From contig SCTU01000052.1 of the NCBI GenBank assembly GCA_004297315.1, forward strand, positions 1-5,802: a DNA stretch of 5,802 nt. Direction: 5' to 3'. Below are positions 5,746 to 5,802 of the stretch, piece by piece (positions within the stretch are counted from its first letter, which is position 1; every line of letters starts with the position of its first letter). Made by a program: the position numbers and the translations under genes. The notes under the pieces are model-generated. The model had not been told where the DNA came from and did no database searches. It saw nothing but the letters and a program-made list of their open reading frames with translations. This DNA is from Dehalococcoidia bacterium. Lineage in GTDB: Bacteria; Chloroflexota; Dehalococcoidia; UBA2979.

Positions 5746-5802
5746 ATGTTTACGGTCGAGCGCAGCATCGTCGTGTCGCGGCCGCCGGCGGAGGTGTTCG
5801 CG
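5746..5802 (+). CDS. SRPBCC / polyketide-cyclase-fold protein, 3' end missing
   Basis: Only the first 19 residues are present: MFTVERSIVVSRPPAEVFA. The pattern of a first beta strand ending in an alternating hydrophobic run, followed by a short Pro-containing turn and AEVFA at the start of helix 1, is typical of SRPBCC (START/Bet v1-like) proteins, which bind small hydrophobic ligands or act as cyclases or toxin-like RatA relatives. A strong purine-rich ribosome site supports the ATG. The gene is divergent from the CHAP hydrolase. With so little sequence the fold is a pattern-based guess and the ligand cannot be inferred. Confidence 0.6.
   Translation, partial: MFTVERSIVVSRPPAEVFA

Overview
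This is a GC-rich bacterial window (coding genes dominated by codons ending in G or C). It has four complete protein genes on the plus strand, one complete gene on the minus strand, and a partial gene at each end. Composition and gene content fit a high-GC lineage such as Chloroflexota or Actinomycetota; I cannot decide between them. I see no rRNA, tRNA, CRISPR array, transposase or phage gene.

Left block (1-2212): the 3' part of a polytopic membrane protein of the lysylphosphatidylglycerol-synthase transmembrane / flippase-like family overlaps by 4 bases (ATGA) an FAD-dependent amine-oxidase-fold oxidoreductase. The pair looks translationally coupled. Such pairs usually sit in cell-envelope lipid or glycoconjugate loci.

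Central block (2213-4974): a short intergenic region carries a convincing housekeeping-type promoter (TTGAGC, 17 bp, TATAGT) with an inverted repeat straddling its -10 box. It drives a NuoE-like [2Fe-2S] subunit, an 8-base-overlapping NuoF/FdsB/HydB-like NADH/FMN/[4Fe-4S] subunit of 631 residues, and a 69-residue two-helix membrane peptide. The first two should form an NADH-oxidising diaphorase module. No catalytic partner (complex I core, hydrogenase or formate dehydrogenase alpha subunit) is encoded in the window. The F-like subunit has lost all four Cys of its N-terminal thioredoxin-like domain. Its C-terminal ferredoxin-like domain keeps exactly the four Cys needed for one of the two usual clusters. 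The small membrane peptide lies in the same frame as the F subunit, two codons after its stop.

Right block (4984-5802): a convergent minus-strand gene encodes an exported CHAP-domain peptidoglycan amidase/endopeptidase with a nearly twin-arginine signal sequence. A divergent intergenic region with several short same-orientation repeats separates it from the start of a plus-strand gene that looks like an SRPBCC/polyketide-cyclase-fold protein, cut off by the window end.

The most distinctive item is the orphan E+F diaphorase with its altered iron-sulfur wiring and its possible small membrane anchor.
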